Shown piece by piece: positions 11,301 through 25,200 of a stretch of 64,000 nt of DNA. Origin of the DNA: Gordius sp. MW1. Lineage: Eukaryota > Nematomorpha > Gordioida > Gordea > Gordiidae. Where the stretch lies: assembly GCA_964036665.1 (NCBI GenBank), contig OZ038528.1:1426001-1490000 (forward strand), written 5' to 3'. The notes below the pieces were generated by a model that ran no database searches, was not told the origin of the DNA, and worked only from the letters and a program-made list of their open reading frames with translations. The stretch's first letter is position 1; each line of letters opens with the position of its first letter. Both the position numbers and the translations under genes were made by a program.

Positions 11301-14300
11301 AAAACTTCTGTACACAAATATATACAATGTAAATCGAAAGTATCATCTCAAAAACTGCATCGAAACGTTTTCGTTCTTTGATAAGTGTTCTAGGTATAGG
11401 ATTTCCAAACCACCCATTTTCTATTGATTAGGGAAACTAATATTTTTAGGAGCTTTATAAACCCAAACCTTTACCTTGGAGTATTACAATTAACAAATGA
11501 ACATTTTTTTATAACTATTCCCTGTAAACTAAGGTTTTAAAATACATATATGACTCAAGATTGATATAATCGTACAATTTAAAAAATTAGTATATATCTT
11601 AACTTTCAATGCGTCCACATTTATGAATCAAAATCAATGAAGGATTAAAATAGGTGTATACAATATCATACTAAATCAAATATAATTTTTAAATAATTTA
11701 CCTATTTTTTGACATTGCCTAAGTGCTCAACCTAGACAAATGTTTGAGTTATAACTGCTGTGTTTAAAAATAAAGACTAATGTTTAAATTATTATTTTAT
11801 GGGAAATTATAACGTTCACATTCAATCCAGCTTTTAAATAAGATAGAAACTGGAATCCAGAAGGAATAAACTCTATAATGAAGCTTTACATTACATATTT
11901 TTTTGATAATTTTTGGAGACAAAATCGTAAAATGCTAAAACAAAAGAAATAAGTATATTATAATAATAATAATGTTATTTTTTTTGGTTAAAAAGTTTAT
12001 TTTCACGAAACAGAGTTACATAAATAAGCGAAATACAAGAATAAAGACATATTGGTTAAATACAAAGATCTATATCATTATCTTCTAAAATGGGCCATGA
12101 GTCGGCAAAGGATTTAAAGTTGTATCGTACAACAAGAATCCCTAGTTGTTGCCTGAGTAAAAAGGACGCAGAAATTTTAGATTTCGGGGTGCGTTTTCCG
12201 ATTTCTTTAAAAAAAAACCATCGCCTGTTAGCCAAGGAACCGGAGCACGAGGCAACGACAGGGATAAAAATATTGGATGCCAAAAGGGCAGAGTACTTGG
12301 TGGTTTTACGCCTTCTGCTGTAGCGATAGGGTCGTAATTAAAATGGGAAGGGGCAAATAGGTCAATACAAGTAAAATCCCATTTGAGGGATAGGCCATTT
12401 TGCCAGGGGACTAGAGAAGAGCCGTCAGGGCGCATCCTACCTTCAAGAGAGGGATCTGACGGCTCAAGGATTGAGGGGATTTTTGCCTTTTTAAGGGCAG
12501 CTTGAATTAATAAATTAGCTTTAGTGTGCCTAACATATTTATATTTGCTTGCTAGGCAGTGTAGAGGGTGCCTAGCATATTCGTCTACAATACCATAATA
12601 ATATTATTGACATTTACTGATTTAAGATGCCTCCAAATCTTCTAGCGGCCCGAATTATACTTTCCTTTAACGGTTAAAAAAAAATTTCATTCCTTCAAAC
12701 CATTATTTAGTAGAGGAAAAATCATTTATTACCCTGTTTTTATTATCTATATATATATAAATCAAAATATCATATATCGACATGATTATTGAAAGTTGGA
12801 CGCTGATATTTCCTCCTGAACGTTCTATTCTATAAAAATTGCAAATTTTTATAATAAGGTGTTATAACGGTATTTTTCCAAAATACAATGGGACAAAATA
12901 CAAATAGCTTGAAACGGGTTTAAGATCTTGAAACCGTTTCAAGATCTTAATGCGCATGCGTATGTATTTAACAGACCAATCAGATAGCTGCGCACTAATA
13001 ATGCGCATGCTTATGCATTTAACAATTATTGCTGCACTATAAAACTTTAAGGGTAGTGTTTTAGGTCAGCGTTTTAGGTTAGGGTTAGGATTAGATGCAC
13101 ATCAAATTCCCTCCCCATTTGAGATTTAATTTTCCGTGATATTGAGTGTGGCATTTTGGACTGTAACCATTATATTTTGTCTTATTGAATTTTGGGCATG
13201 AATCGTTATAACAGCATTTATTTATGATCAAAGATGATTATTAATGAAGGACTGCAAAATGTATTTATAAAAAAACTTTTATTAGTTAAAATAATATAAG
13301 CTAAATAATGAAAAAATATACTTCATACAATCGCGTTTAATGGCAAATTTTGCGAATATTTTCATGTTATATTGACTGCTTTCTTAAATACATATTTATA
13401 ACATAAAACACATAAATTAAATACATAATTTGAAAATCATGCAAAGAATATACATATTGTAGATTTAAAGTTGTTAATGACTAGATAACAGAAGTGCTTG
13501 ATGAAACCACGCACAATCACGCTCCGACGGATAAATTTCATCGTAAACAAAGAAAAAGATTTGATTCAACAAATGCTGGCTTGCAAACGATCAAAAATAC
13601 CAGCGTCGATCATATTGAAGATATAAAACCATTTACAACTTCTAGCCTTGAGGTAATTAATTTACACGATACTTTTTAATTTTTTAGATAGAAGTTTATT
13701 TCCAAATAATTGTGTATGTTATATGCTAATATATTAAATTAATGAGCTCACATCGATCCATGCATGAATCGTATTTAATCTAATTATTTAAAATTTCATA
13801 TGCACATAATAATAAATTTCACTTGGGTAAAAATTTATATTTATGTATTCGCTACCTATACTATAACGATAACCTAAGACTATAACTTAATAACTGCCCG
13901 ACCCCTTTTAAAAATATTCTTATTAAGATCCAGCTTCAACCTCCAATTTATGAGGTTAGGAAAATGAGTGTAATGGTATTGACTATATTCACATATATAT
14001 TTTTTTATTTAGAATACCAAATTATTTAGAATACCAAATTATTTAGAATAGTGTTTTAGGCCTTCATGATTAAAATGTAGCGTTTAAAACAGCATTTTTG
14101 AACAGGATTTAAACTTATTTATTAATGGATTTAGCAGAACAATTATATTTAATTTATTTTACGGAGACAAAGTCACAAATACAAATAATTTACAGAATCG
14201 CTATAATAAATAAAATTAGTTATTACAAATTATAATCCCGATGATTATTGACTAATACAATATATATCACGATAGCGGTCGTAAGGATTTCGATAATTTA

Positions 14301-17300
14301 TCGGTTCCTATGGGTCTGAGCATTCTATTAGACATTAAATAATACATATCTTAATTTGTAATACTGTTGTATAAAAACGGTGAAATAGGATTGATAACGT
14401 GAGTAGAGATGGACCTATTTTTTTCCCTGATGATGGATGGACCATAAGTGTCCGAAATATCGCGTTCCATTTCCCTCTACTCACATTATCAATCCTATTT
14501 CACCGTTTTTATACAACAATTTCAAATAAACAGATTGACAATTCTAGATCATATTAATTTGTATCTGACAAAAAACTAAAGAGACATTACTTTATCAAGC
14601 AACAATTTTTTGTATACCGCCATCTAGCGGAATATTTAAAACAAGACGTTGGTAAACAATCAAACAACTTTAGGGTATGAAATATAGATTTTATCGAAAT
14701 AAGTTGCATTTGACGTTAAATTATATTTGATGTAATATTATGTTATTTTTTAATTATAAGGATGAATTAGATATAAGGCATTTTTACAACCTAAACAACA
14801 GCATCATTTGAATGATATATAAACAAGGCATTTTAACAAGAAATTGTTAACTCGGTTTCAACGCAAATCGTATAGACCTTTCGCCTTTTACTAAAGGTCT
14901 CCGTGCGGAGGAACAAATGAGCATTTTAAGCTTATTTTTCGAACCCCTCTTTAGGGGCTAACAATTCAAATAATTTAGACATTTTAATCTTAAATCTGCC
15001 AAGTTTTGGTGACAAGCCGTGCAGTAGGCTTTTAATCGACCCTTGGGGATTACGTGATTTGTGTAGAAGAGAGAGCTATTTCAATGAAAAATAATATAGT
15101 AAAAGATTTATTATTTGAAATAAATAGTGATTATACTTGATATGAATTTTATAGTGAGAGATGGAATAAACAAAATTCATTTAAAATCGATTTTGGATGT
15201 TAATATAAGGCAGTAAAATAGAGTATATAAATCTAATAACTTAGCTTGGGACAATTGTCTTGATTATTATTAAATAAATGTCATAAATATAAAAATAATT
15301 CCTATCAATTTATTTTGGTCAACAATTGTCAAGCACTTCATAATTAAATAGAAAATGTGGAGGAAGCCATTTAAATATTTATAAAAAGTAATGAAACAAA
15401 CTAATTGCACCATACTTAAATCATAAAAGAATATATAAAATTAAAATATGAACAAAAAAATAAGTTGGAAGTTGATGATTTAATTTTAAAGTAAAGAGTT
15501 CGAAGTAATGAGAACATAAAAAATGCAAAAAAATATATTATACATGATTTAGTTTATTACCACTACAGAGCCATAAGTAAACCTAGAAAATATAACATTT
15601 GCAATTTAGATAACAAAATTTACATTTAATAATTTAAATTATTCAAATTGATAATTTAATACCTAACAATTTTTCCTTAAAAGGTGAGTGTTCGAGTTTT
15701 TGACAAATGACACATTTCTAACCCAGTTCGATTATTTTTGTTTTTACCCTTGATTTGGTGTAATAAATTTGAAATATCTCTTTGAACAGGTATATAAACT
15801 TGACATACCCCTATACATGTTCAATCCATTGCATAAGAAAGTTGATTTCAGTTATAGAATCGTCAGTTTGATAAAGATAGTGGGAGCTAAGGATATGTTG
15901 GGGCAAGGAAAAATGGTAGTTTTGAATTCTAGCAAAATGGGTAACCAGGTATTATGGAATATTACGTATTAAAAACTAGTAACGGGGAAATGTAAGTAGT
16001 TGATAAAACTGGATATAAAACAGTAGCGAATAAATAAAAAAACTGGGCAAGCAATAGGAAATAGTTGATAAATTTGATGGTGTCTCTTGAGGAAAGGGCA
16101 ATATGCGTAAACACATTTTTAACAATGCTAATAGTAATATGTAAAATACTGCAAGGTCCTACAAAGCGCAGATTAAAGTAATAAAATGACACAAGTTCTA
16201 TCTAGTTCAGGGTTAGAACTTAGAAGATAGTAAAATTAAGTGGCCTTTCTTCACTCTAATCACAAAATGCATGTGTTAGTGAAAAGTTTTGCTTTGCTAA
16301 GTAATAAGTAGTAGCATTTTGCATGATAAATTATTAATTGCTATGCAATTTATGGGCTCGTTTTTGGTTGTCCGTTGTCTGTCCGTTTCTATCTATTTGC
16401 ATTGGGTATATTAGGTTATCGATTTTTTAAATTAATGCATGAGAAAGAGGTGCCCCACCCCTCATCTCTATCTCCCTTGCTGTGTTATTTTTTAAATTAA
16501 TGCATAAGAGGTGGCCCACCCCTCATCTCTATCTCCCTCGCTTTCGGGCGGGGTCGGGTTTTAATTGCTATGTTAAATTAATGCATAAGTATATCTATTC
16601 GTTTTTGAATTGGGTAACATTGATATTAATTGCTATAATTACCTGTGGTGTTCAACCTAAACCCCCCCCCCCCCCCCCCCACACATACTTACACTTATAC
16701 CCTACGATTTTTATAGTTATCCAATTTAATTATGGCAAATTTATTTTATGACTGATGAGTCATCATTGTTACCACGAGATGGTCCCACTTCGCTTTTTAT
16801 TACCTATCTCGAGCGAGCGAATTTAATTACTTCGCGTTAGTTAGTGTTATTGCACAATCATCATTATTAATTAATTTTAATTCCTCATTCTCGTTTTTCA
16901 TATATATATTTGTGTTTCGCCTAGTTGAATAAAAAAATATACTTTTGGAAGACTAATTAATTTTAGAAAGATAATTGTCCTCCCTTTTTGGGGGAGGACC
17001 GAAATTCTAATAATTCATTAACTTATGGGATTCCTTAATTGGAGCTATCCTTTAGAAAATATTATTCTCCGATTAAATAAATAAATTAGTTGTCTGAGCC
17101 AAGATAAGGCTCAGACTTATACAAAATATTACCCTATGCCCTCCACACAAAAGCCTATGTCTCTATTAATGTGGGTTCGAACCCCGGCGAACGTTCTGAA
17201 TTATTGGTTCGATTCCCGGAGAGGGCAAATTTTTTTTTTATTTTTTAAATTAAATTAATATATTTTTCCTGTTACTACCATTGATAATATGACTTTTTGG

Positions 17301-19232
17301 CCGTCCGCTTGTTCTATTATTGTTTCATTTTATTATATAATAAAGATAAATAAAAGTTGTTTACTTTTAATTGCTAGGCAATTTAACTAGTTTTTGGGTT
17401 AGAATCCCGGAGTTTTTTTTGACTCTTATGATTGTTCTTGTTACTATCATTGATAATAAGACTTTTTGGCCGTCCGCTGGCTGCTGACCAATTAAAAAAA
17501 TGACCATTGGCCAAAATGTGAATCCGAGTTTATTTTTTCGTTTTTTTTTGACTATAATGATTGTTCCTGTTACTACCATTGCTATTATGACATTTTGGCC
17601 GTCCGCTGGCTCCTGACCGATGGAAAAAATAACCATTGGCCAAAATGTGAATCGAAATTATTTTTTTCGTTTTTTTTGATTATTATGATTGTTCCTGTTC
17701 CTACCATTGCTATTATGACTTTTTGGCCGTCCGCTGGCTGCTGACCAATGAAATAAAATGACCATTGGCCAAAATGTGATTCGAAAATTTTTTTTCGTTT
17801 TTTTTGACTATTATGAATTTATATCCACTTTTACCGTGTCCTGGCTGCTGACCTTTTTCCATTGCCAAAATGTGATTCGAAAATTTTTTTTTCGTTTTTT
17901 TACTCTTATGAATTTATATCCATTTTTACCGTGTGCTGGCTGCTGACCAATGGAAAAAAATGACCATTGGCCAAAGTGAGCAACAAATTTTTTTTCCGTT
18001 TTTTTGGCTATCATTGACTTATAGAGTATCTGTTGGTACTGACCAATGGAGATAAAATGACCATTCGCCAAATTTTTGATTTTTTTAATTAAAAATTGTT
18101 CAAATTCAACAAAAAATTTCTCCCAACAATTCTGCAAATTCTTAACATTGTGATGTTTTATAATATAATGTTTGTTAGACCCATAATCACTAAAGGCCGT
18201 AAAAACTAATATAATACGCAACTAGATGCAAACACTAAATCTAAACCCTAACCCTTGCCTATATTACATTTTGCCTATATTACATTTTGCCTATAAATGG
18301 AAAATTTGTATAAATAATTAATTAATCATTAGGCATTTAATACCCCCCTATAGGCATTCTCGCCCCTTCCCACCTTTCTCGCCCATAGATTGCATAGCAA
18401 ATATGATACATTTATACGAAGTATAGATGAGTCGTCCCCCCTTCCCTTCCCCCCTTCCCTTCTCCCCTCCCCCTTCCCACGAGGGCCGAAGGCCCGAGTT
18501 TTATAATTATGGCTTAAATTTCACATATTAATTAATTTGGAAATATGACAAATTTATTTAAACATACATTCTTTTTAAAAATAAAAAATTTATAAAATTA
18601 AATATAAACCATATGGGCGTAGCGAGGGGGAGGCCAGTAGGGGCGGCTGCCCCCCCCCCCATATCCAAAATTCTTTAAAATGGATAAAAAATTATGGCTA
18701 AAATTTTAAAAAATTGTTTCGCCCCTCCCTAAATCATTGCCCCCCTCTAATTTAAATAAGCATAATCAGCATTGGAAGAGGGGGCAATAAAAATTTAGGA
18801 AGAGGCAAAATCAACATTTTGAAATTTCAGCCAGAATTTCAACCAATTTTTGGATTTAGAGGGGGGTAACCGCCCTTCACAGCCCCCCGTGCTTCGCCCA
18901 TGCTGGCTACACCCATTATAAATTTACGATGGAATTCAAAAAAGCTTTTTTTGCCATTGAAATTGTTTAATTTTAAGGTTAAAATTATATTCAAATGACG
19001 TTGGTAATAAAAAATATAATAATTTTGGTAATTAAAATCAAATTAATCCTATATTAATTTTAGAATTTTTCTAAATAAAGCTAAAATAAGGTAACGATAA
19101 TAATCATGGGCGTATTCAGGTTTTGGATTGAGGGGGGGGGGGGTGAAATCTTTAAAAGTTCAAAAAGGGGGGAGGGGAGGCAAAACATAATTTTTTTAAT
19201 CTTTAAAGGTTTTTGTATTGATTTTTTTGTCA

Positions 19233-19269
<37 letters not shown>

Positions 19270-22200
19270 GAAGCGGCCCTTGCCTCCCCCCCCTGGCTAC
19301 GCCCATGAGGATAATAACAAAAAAACTGTTATATTAAAAATAATTTTTTACCACCCCCCCCCCCCCCCCCCAAAGAAGTAAACATCTTATGTCTTGTATA
19401 ATATAAGTTGATAATAAAAAAACATTTCATTTCATAACATTTAATTTTAAAGATTCTTCGAAAAAGGACATTGTTTTTAAATAAAACATTCAAAAGAGAC
19501 TTAAATATATATAAAATATACGTAAGTTTTGAAGTTTAAAGATGGCGTCTTGTAAACCTAAACAACAACCGGAAACAATTTTGTATTAAGTTTTGCTTGT
19601 TTAATTCACACGGGCCTAGCCTAGCCACATTGGGATTAGATGGGGGCAATAATAATTTAAAGGGGGGCAAAATAATTATTTTTTTTAGATTTTGGCCATA
19701 TTTTAATAAATTCCAATTATGGGTTTTGAGGGGGCAGCCGCCCCTCCCCGACCCCCCCCCCCCCCCCCCCGGCTACGCCCATGTTAATTGAGGTTTACAA
19801 TAAAGATTAATATCAGATTTCTTGTGTATGCTTAAAGTAAAGGGCTAAATGCACTGGTGTCGCTGGGAAAACTTAAAGGCAAACATTTATTCGAGTAATA
19901 TATATTCATTAAGACAGGGGGGAGGCAAAGGGAGCGGCTGCCCCTTCTAAATTCAGAAATTTCTCATTCTATAAAATTATGACTAACATTTCAAATATCA
20001 ATTTTTATAATTCTGGCTTCGCTATAAATATATTACCCTATCATAAATGGTTTAGAAAGCATATTTTGTGAGGTGAATTAAATAAATAGACGGATATTAT
20101 TATTTGGAAAACATTCCGATATTGCTATTGAATTATATTTACAAATAGTAATGCCGATTTTCTGTCACATAAAAAAAGATTCGCGATTAGTATAAAGAAA
20201 AAGAATTACATTTTTTAAATTATTTTTTAGGCTTGGGGGTAGAGGCCTGCAAAGTCACCTTTTTCAACCCGAACCTGACCCGACCAGAAAGCGTTTTTAA
20301 ATTTTCAACCCGACCCGAAAGCGATTTAAAATTTCAACCCGAACCCGACCCGAAAGCGTTTTTAAATTTTTAACCCGGACCCGACCAAGTAGAAAAATTT
20401 GAGGATAAAAAATTTATTCGACAGAAATGATCATACAAAATTTGATAAATAAATTTATTAAATTGATTTACTATAATTATGTATAAATATTGTGGCATCT
20501 ACAATTTCGGGGCGTAAATTAGCCCTTCTCTCTTCTATAATTCTCCCAACAGTGGAAAAGGACCTCTCGCCACTGGTAGACTTTAGATTAGACTATAAAC
20601 AATAATAAATAATCATTTGTTAATATTTTACCTTTCGGGATTCAGCTTTAAATTTAAATTTGCCTCCAAATTATACGAATTAAAAAATAGAAAAGGAAAT
20701 TGATTCTATGAATGAATGATTATAATTAGTTATACAACTCGATATTGTTTTTTTTTACAAAAATTATAGATAATAGCATTAATTTAACAAATACCTTTCG
20801 TTCATTTTGTAATGTAAGATTCATATCCTTTGACTCGACTCTATAAATCCAACCCGACCCGAAAGCATTCTAAAATTTTCAACCCGAACCCAAAAGCGTT
20901 TTTACCGAACCCGACCTCGGGTTTCGGGTGACCCGTGCAGGCCTCTACTTGAGGGCCAAAGGTTGTGAGAGTGGTTGTCGCATTGGGACACAAAATTATA
21001 ATATTGTTAAGTTCCGAGTATTTTAAAATTTTAGTACGTCGGCTGAAGGGAGAGGATCTTTGTTCCGTTAGATGGGGCATAACTAAATCTATTGTAATAA
21101 ATTTATATAGCAATTGTTTTCAAATTTAGCATTATTTATAATTAAAATTGCATTTTTTGTAAAAGATACTTACCTGCTTACATTGATTATGGAAGGAACA
21201 CCCGTTTATAAGAATAATTTAGCATTAACGTGCTATTAGTTTAATTTTGGCCCGTAATAACATATCTCAGCCTTAATTTGGCAATTTAACTCTAGACAAT
21301 ACTTCGAACAGAATAAAAAAAATAATTTTATGATTTAATAATCCGACCATAAGCATAGCCAAGGGAGGTTATACAAATATTGGTTTGGGCAGCTAATTGA
21401 TTTAGAACTCTGCCGCGCATTTTTGTTCACATTTTTATACAATATAATGCTTCATGGGGGTAGCCAAGGGAGGGGAGGCAGGGAAGGGCGGTTGCCCCCC
21501 TCCCTATCCAAAAATTTGTTGAAATTTATAATAGTTATGGCTAAAAATTCAAGAAATTATCATTTTACCCCTCCGAAAATCATTATTGCCCCTTTTACTC
21601 CATTGCTGGTTACGCCCATGTCAAGCTTGAAAGCAAAAGCTAAATAATTATATTAATATGCTGCTGTGTTTAACATATTTCTCGATCTAAATTGCTTGGT
21701 TATTTAAGTAAAAATTTTATAAATAATGCAGACAAAGGCGTGGCCAGAATTTGAGAGGGTGGCAATAATGATTTAGGGCAAGGCAAAATGAATTTTTTCT
21801 TTTTGCCATATTTATATTAAATTTTAAAGAATTTATGGATTATGAGGGGGTAGCCGCCCCTCCTTGCCTCCCTCTAGCTATGCCTATGAATATAGGGTTA
21901 GGGATGAAAAAAAAGAATTTGTATGACTCTACCATGGCCTAAATATTCAAACTCAAGCTGAGGAACACGTATTTTACTAACTATTATCGGACGTTCGGAA
22001 ATTTAGATACAATTAAAAAAGGGTCTAATAAATTTAAAAATTCTCGTATACATACCAAATGAAACTAAATGCTTTAATATCGACTTTTAATTTATCGATG
22101 AGATTTATTCATAATTAAAAAAATGTTTCGCATTATATCCCATCCCTTCATAATTTTTTTTTTTACAATTAAAGGGCAGCTATCTTGCACCCTCCCGCCC

Positions 22201-25200
22201 CGCCCGCTTAAACTCCCTCTCCCTAAATTACGCGACTAAACGTCAGTACAAAAACTCGCCCTAAGCTATAATATCTAAAACCCCCCCCTCCTATCCTTTC
22301 CCTGAATTGTGTCCGGTCTAGTCTAACTAAGGCTCCACTCTTCCATTAAATTAAAGATGGCGACGTTGAAGGGGGGGGGGCGGTGATGGTTAGGTGTCGC
22401 TGGGTCAATATATATGAATGGTTTTTCCTTGCATTGTCTGCATGACTGCCTGACCCCAACTGTACAATTTTCCATTGTCCCCTGGCGACCTAGGATATAA
22501 ACTAGCGCTTAGCTTAGCCCATGAGTGAAGTGCCATTTGTCAGTCTACCTAACCTACGTCTATACTATACTTAGTATATATAGCTAGAGGGAGATAGAAG
22601 GTCACGCTGAGGACTGTCTCTTCAATATCGTGTAATGGGTAGGGGGGGGCTAGTTTGAAGCGAGCGGACAATCAGCTAAAGGAACTAGAGGCAAAATGAA
22701 CGGTCCACTAGGCACGAACATCATGGCACTCACAAAAAACGCACATGGTATGCTTGTGGTTCCTTTGACCCCCCCCCTTATCCTTTTTATTTTAGCACCC
22801 CTGAAGCTTTTTTTTTAGTTTTACCTAATAGTGGATGTTTAGGAAAGGAGGCCTCGTTCGTATAGTATATATTAGGGGACGGGCTATATGGTGACAACAG
22901 CCGGACAATTTTATACAGGGCATCCATCCTTAATGATGCCATCCATGTATTTCGATAATGAAGCAATAACAAATTCGAATTAAGTGATTTTTTTCGTAAA
23001 AAATATACTTTTTGAATATATTTAAAGTGAAGAAAGAGCTCTAAATTTTTATAAAAATGACTAATAAAATTTCCCCCGAAATTTTGAAAGTTAACATTTA
23101 GATTTTATGAAAATATACCCGCTTATATGTATAGTATATTTACTATAAGCTGCGCGTCTTTAAAAAATTAGCTCGGGGGTAGGTGGAAGATTTCAAAACT
23201 TTAAGAGGGTTTGTTATTTTTTTTAATTTGCTTTATCCGTATCAAAATCAATTGGATTATTTTCTTTATATCCTGAGCGTGTTGTTCCCTTCTATAGACC
23301 TTCCCTATAAAATCGTGATCGGACGATGTGATAATTTCAAGTTTACACACTAGAAATCCAATTTACCAATTGCACAAAGATTAGTTTATGAATTTAATTA
23401 TAAATGGCAAACATTGATGAAGCGGGAAAATGTGTATCTCATTTTTAGATTTTCCAAATAGATTTTATAAAAATTTACCTATAATTTTACCAAGGCAAAT
23501 TGCCTCCCTAAAAGAGGGCCTTATAAAACAAAACTATAAAATAGTAAAAAGAGGGTAATACATTTTAACTAGTAGCTCGTTTCGGTGTATCCCAAACCCA
23601 AATATTTCCCCAGCTTATCTGCGAAGGTCTGAACGGCTAGACGGTTAAAAGGCGTCCATGTTAATAAAAATCGTATTATACTATTATAACCCCCTCGACC
23701 CCCCCCCCCCCCCCGCCGCCGCTACTCCACTCTTTGTACTTTATGTCTGGCCGCCTAACCCTCCTTTTATAAAGCACCCTCTCAGTTCAGCTAACCTTCG
23801 AAGCTGGGTTTGAACAGCCCCTCACCACCGCCCTATTCGACGCTACAAATTTTGATAACAAATACATGCATAGGCGTAGCCAGCCCCCCCCCCCCCCCAC
23901 TAAATGACGGGAAAAAATTTTCAATGCAAAAACCCCTCTAAATAAAAAATGTATATTTTGCCCCCCCCCCCAATCCAAAACCTGGCTACGCCCATAAATA
24001 CATGTTTTATTGGATTTGAAATATAAAAAACATGGACCTATTATAATATAATGGGTAAGGGTATAGCGAAGTGGCAAAATGAGCAAATTTGTAAACTTTA
24101 AACCATTAGTTTGTTGCATTAATACAATTTTTAATAGTTAGGGGAGCAGCAGTCCCATCCTACCTAGAGTGTTTCGCCCATACAAATATGGTATCATGAT
24201 GGGGCACCAGTGATTTTTTGGACCAAAAAAACCAATGTACAATCGAGCATCTAATCAATAGATAACTAGACTAAGCGTAGTCAAACTCATTTTTTGCAGT
24301 TAACCGATTCTATAACGAAAATCCAACCGCTACTTTCACACCACCCACGGGAATTTTATAAAGGGTAGGAGGGGGGGGGTAAGGCCTATGGGTCAACGGT
24401 GCATTTTAAATAATAAGAGAAGGGTTGTCAATAAATAAGGCTAAATGGGGTGTGGGAGGCGGGGTAACCTTGCCTTAACCTTAAGGTTAGAAGACATACT
24501 TTTATACTAAGTATTCTTCTTCTTTATCAGTTATTTGGTCCCACATAGTATTATAATAATAAATTGTGAAATCCATAGGTCCGCTCTTTATCTAACGCTA
24601 AAAGAGCCGAGGGAAGGTGACACACCCTACCCTACCTAGTCTCACTTCCCAGAATATTACCCTGTCCCCCCCCCCCCTCCTGTGTGTTGTACGCTATAAT
24701 ACTAGGCACATTTTGTTGCATATAATGCACATGCGGCGCCAATGGCTTGGGGCTTTGGAGATATATAGGAGAACGCGCGCTACCTTACAACAACCATTCA
24801 TTTTATATATCTGCAGCTTTAGCTAAGAACCAACCCCTGCTATATCGCAAACGCAATACAAAAACGTTGTCATTTTGAGAAAAATTTTCAGTTTTAAATA
24901 TCTCTCTAACTATATTTTAGCTGAGTCCCGAAGAAAGGCTAGAAGATATGAACGCGGTTATAAAGAGTGATCCCGACGCTAATTCCTACGAAAATTACTT
25001 GTTACAGGCCATAAATAACGAATCAGTGTCGCCTTTCATAACGGCCAACGGCTCAGCTCACGGCAGAGCCGCAATTTATAACAAATCATCTAAGACGCAT
25101 ACCAATCAATCACAACATTCGGAGCTCGGTTTAAATAGGGGAAACGGCGGCCATTTTGAATTTAGCAATTCGCGCGACCTTAACAACACAGAAGGGTCGG

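Larger units (their letters stand above)
8476..13484. other. Intron 1 of the FLYWCH/BED gene, repeat-rich
   Basis: A 5-kb intron. It holds a piggyBac-like element with a nested MITE (9262-10074), a degenerate hAT-MITE (about 10160-10305), a palindromic segment (10934-11031), a retrotransposon fragment on the minus strand (12056-12590), and a GCGCATGCGTATG-type duplication near 12950-13025. The rest is AT-rich with no recognisable coding sequence. Confidence 0.6.
13653..24920. other. 11.3-kb intron 2 of the FLYWCH/BED gene, transposon-rich
   Basis: A long intron between the FLYWCH and BED exons. It contains a foldback element (14365-14518), short tandem duplications (14009-14052, 16421-16545), a 120-bp-period array (17370-18080), at least six hAT-MITEs, a hAT relic (20240-20947), and poly-G and poly-C runs. 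I found no further exon that keeps phase. An exon-like stretch near 22690-22745 was rejected. Confidence 0.55.

Noticed and set aside
15769..15972. ORF of 67 codons in the long intron
   Set aside because: No homology recognised, AT-rich composition, no fitting splice partners.
17367..17946. Several ORFs on both strands
   Set aside because: They follow the tandem-repeat units and T-rich blocks; no protein-like composition.
22690..22745. Possible short coding exon with a GTATGC donor
   Set aside because: It would end in phase 1 while the next exon (24921) starts in phase 0, and there is no homology support.
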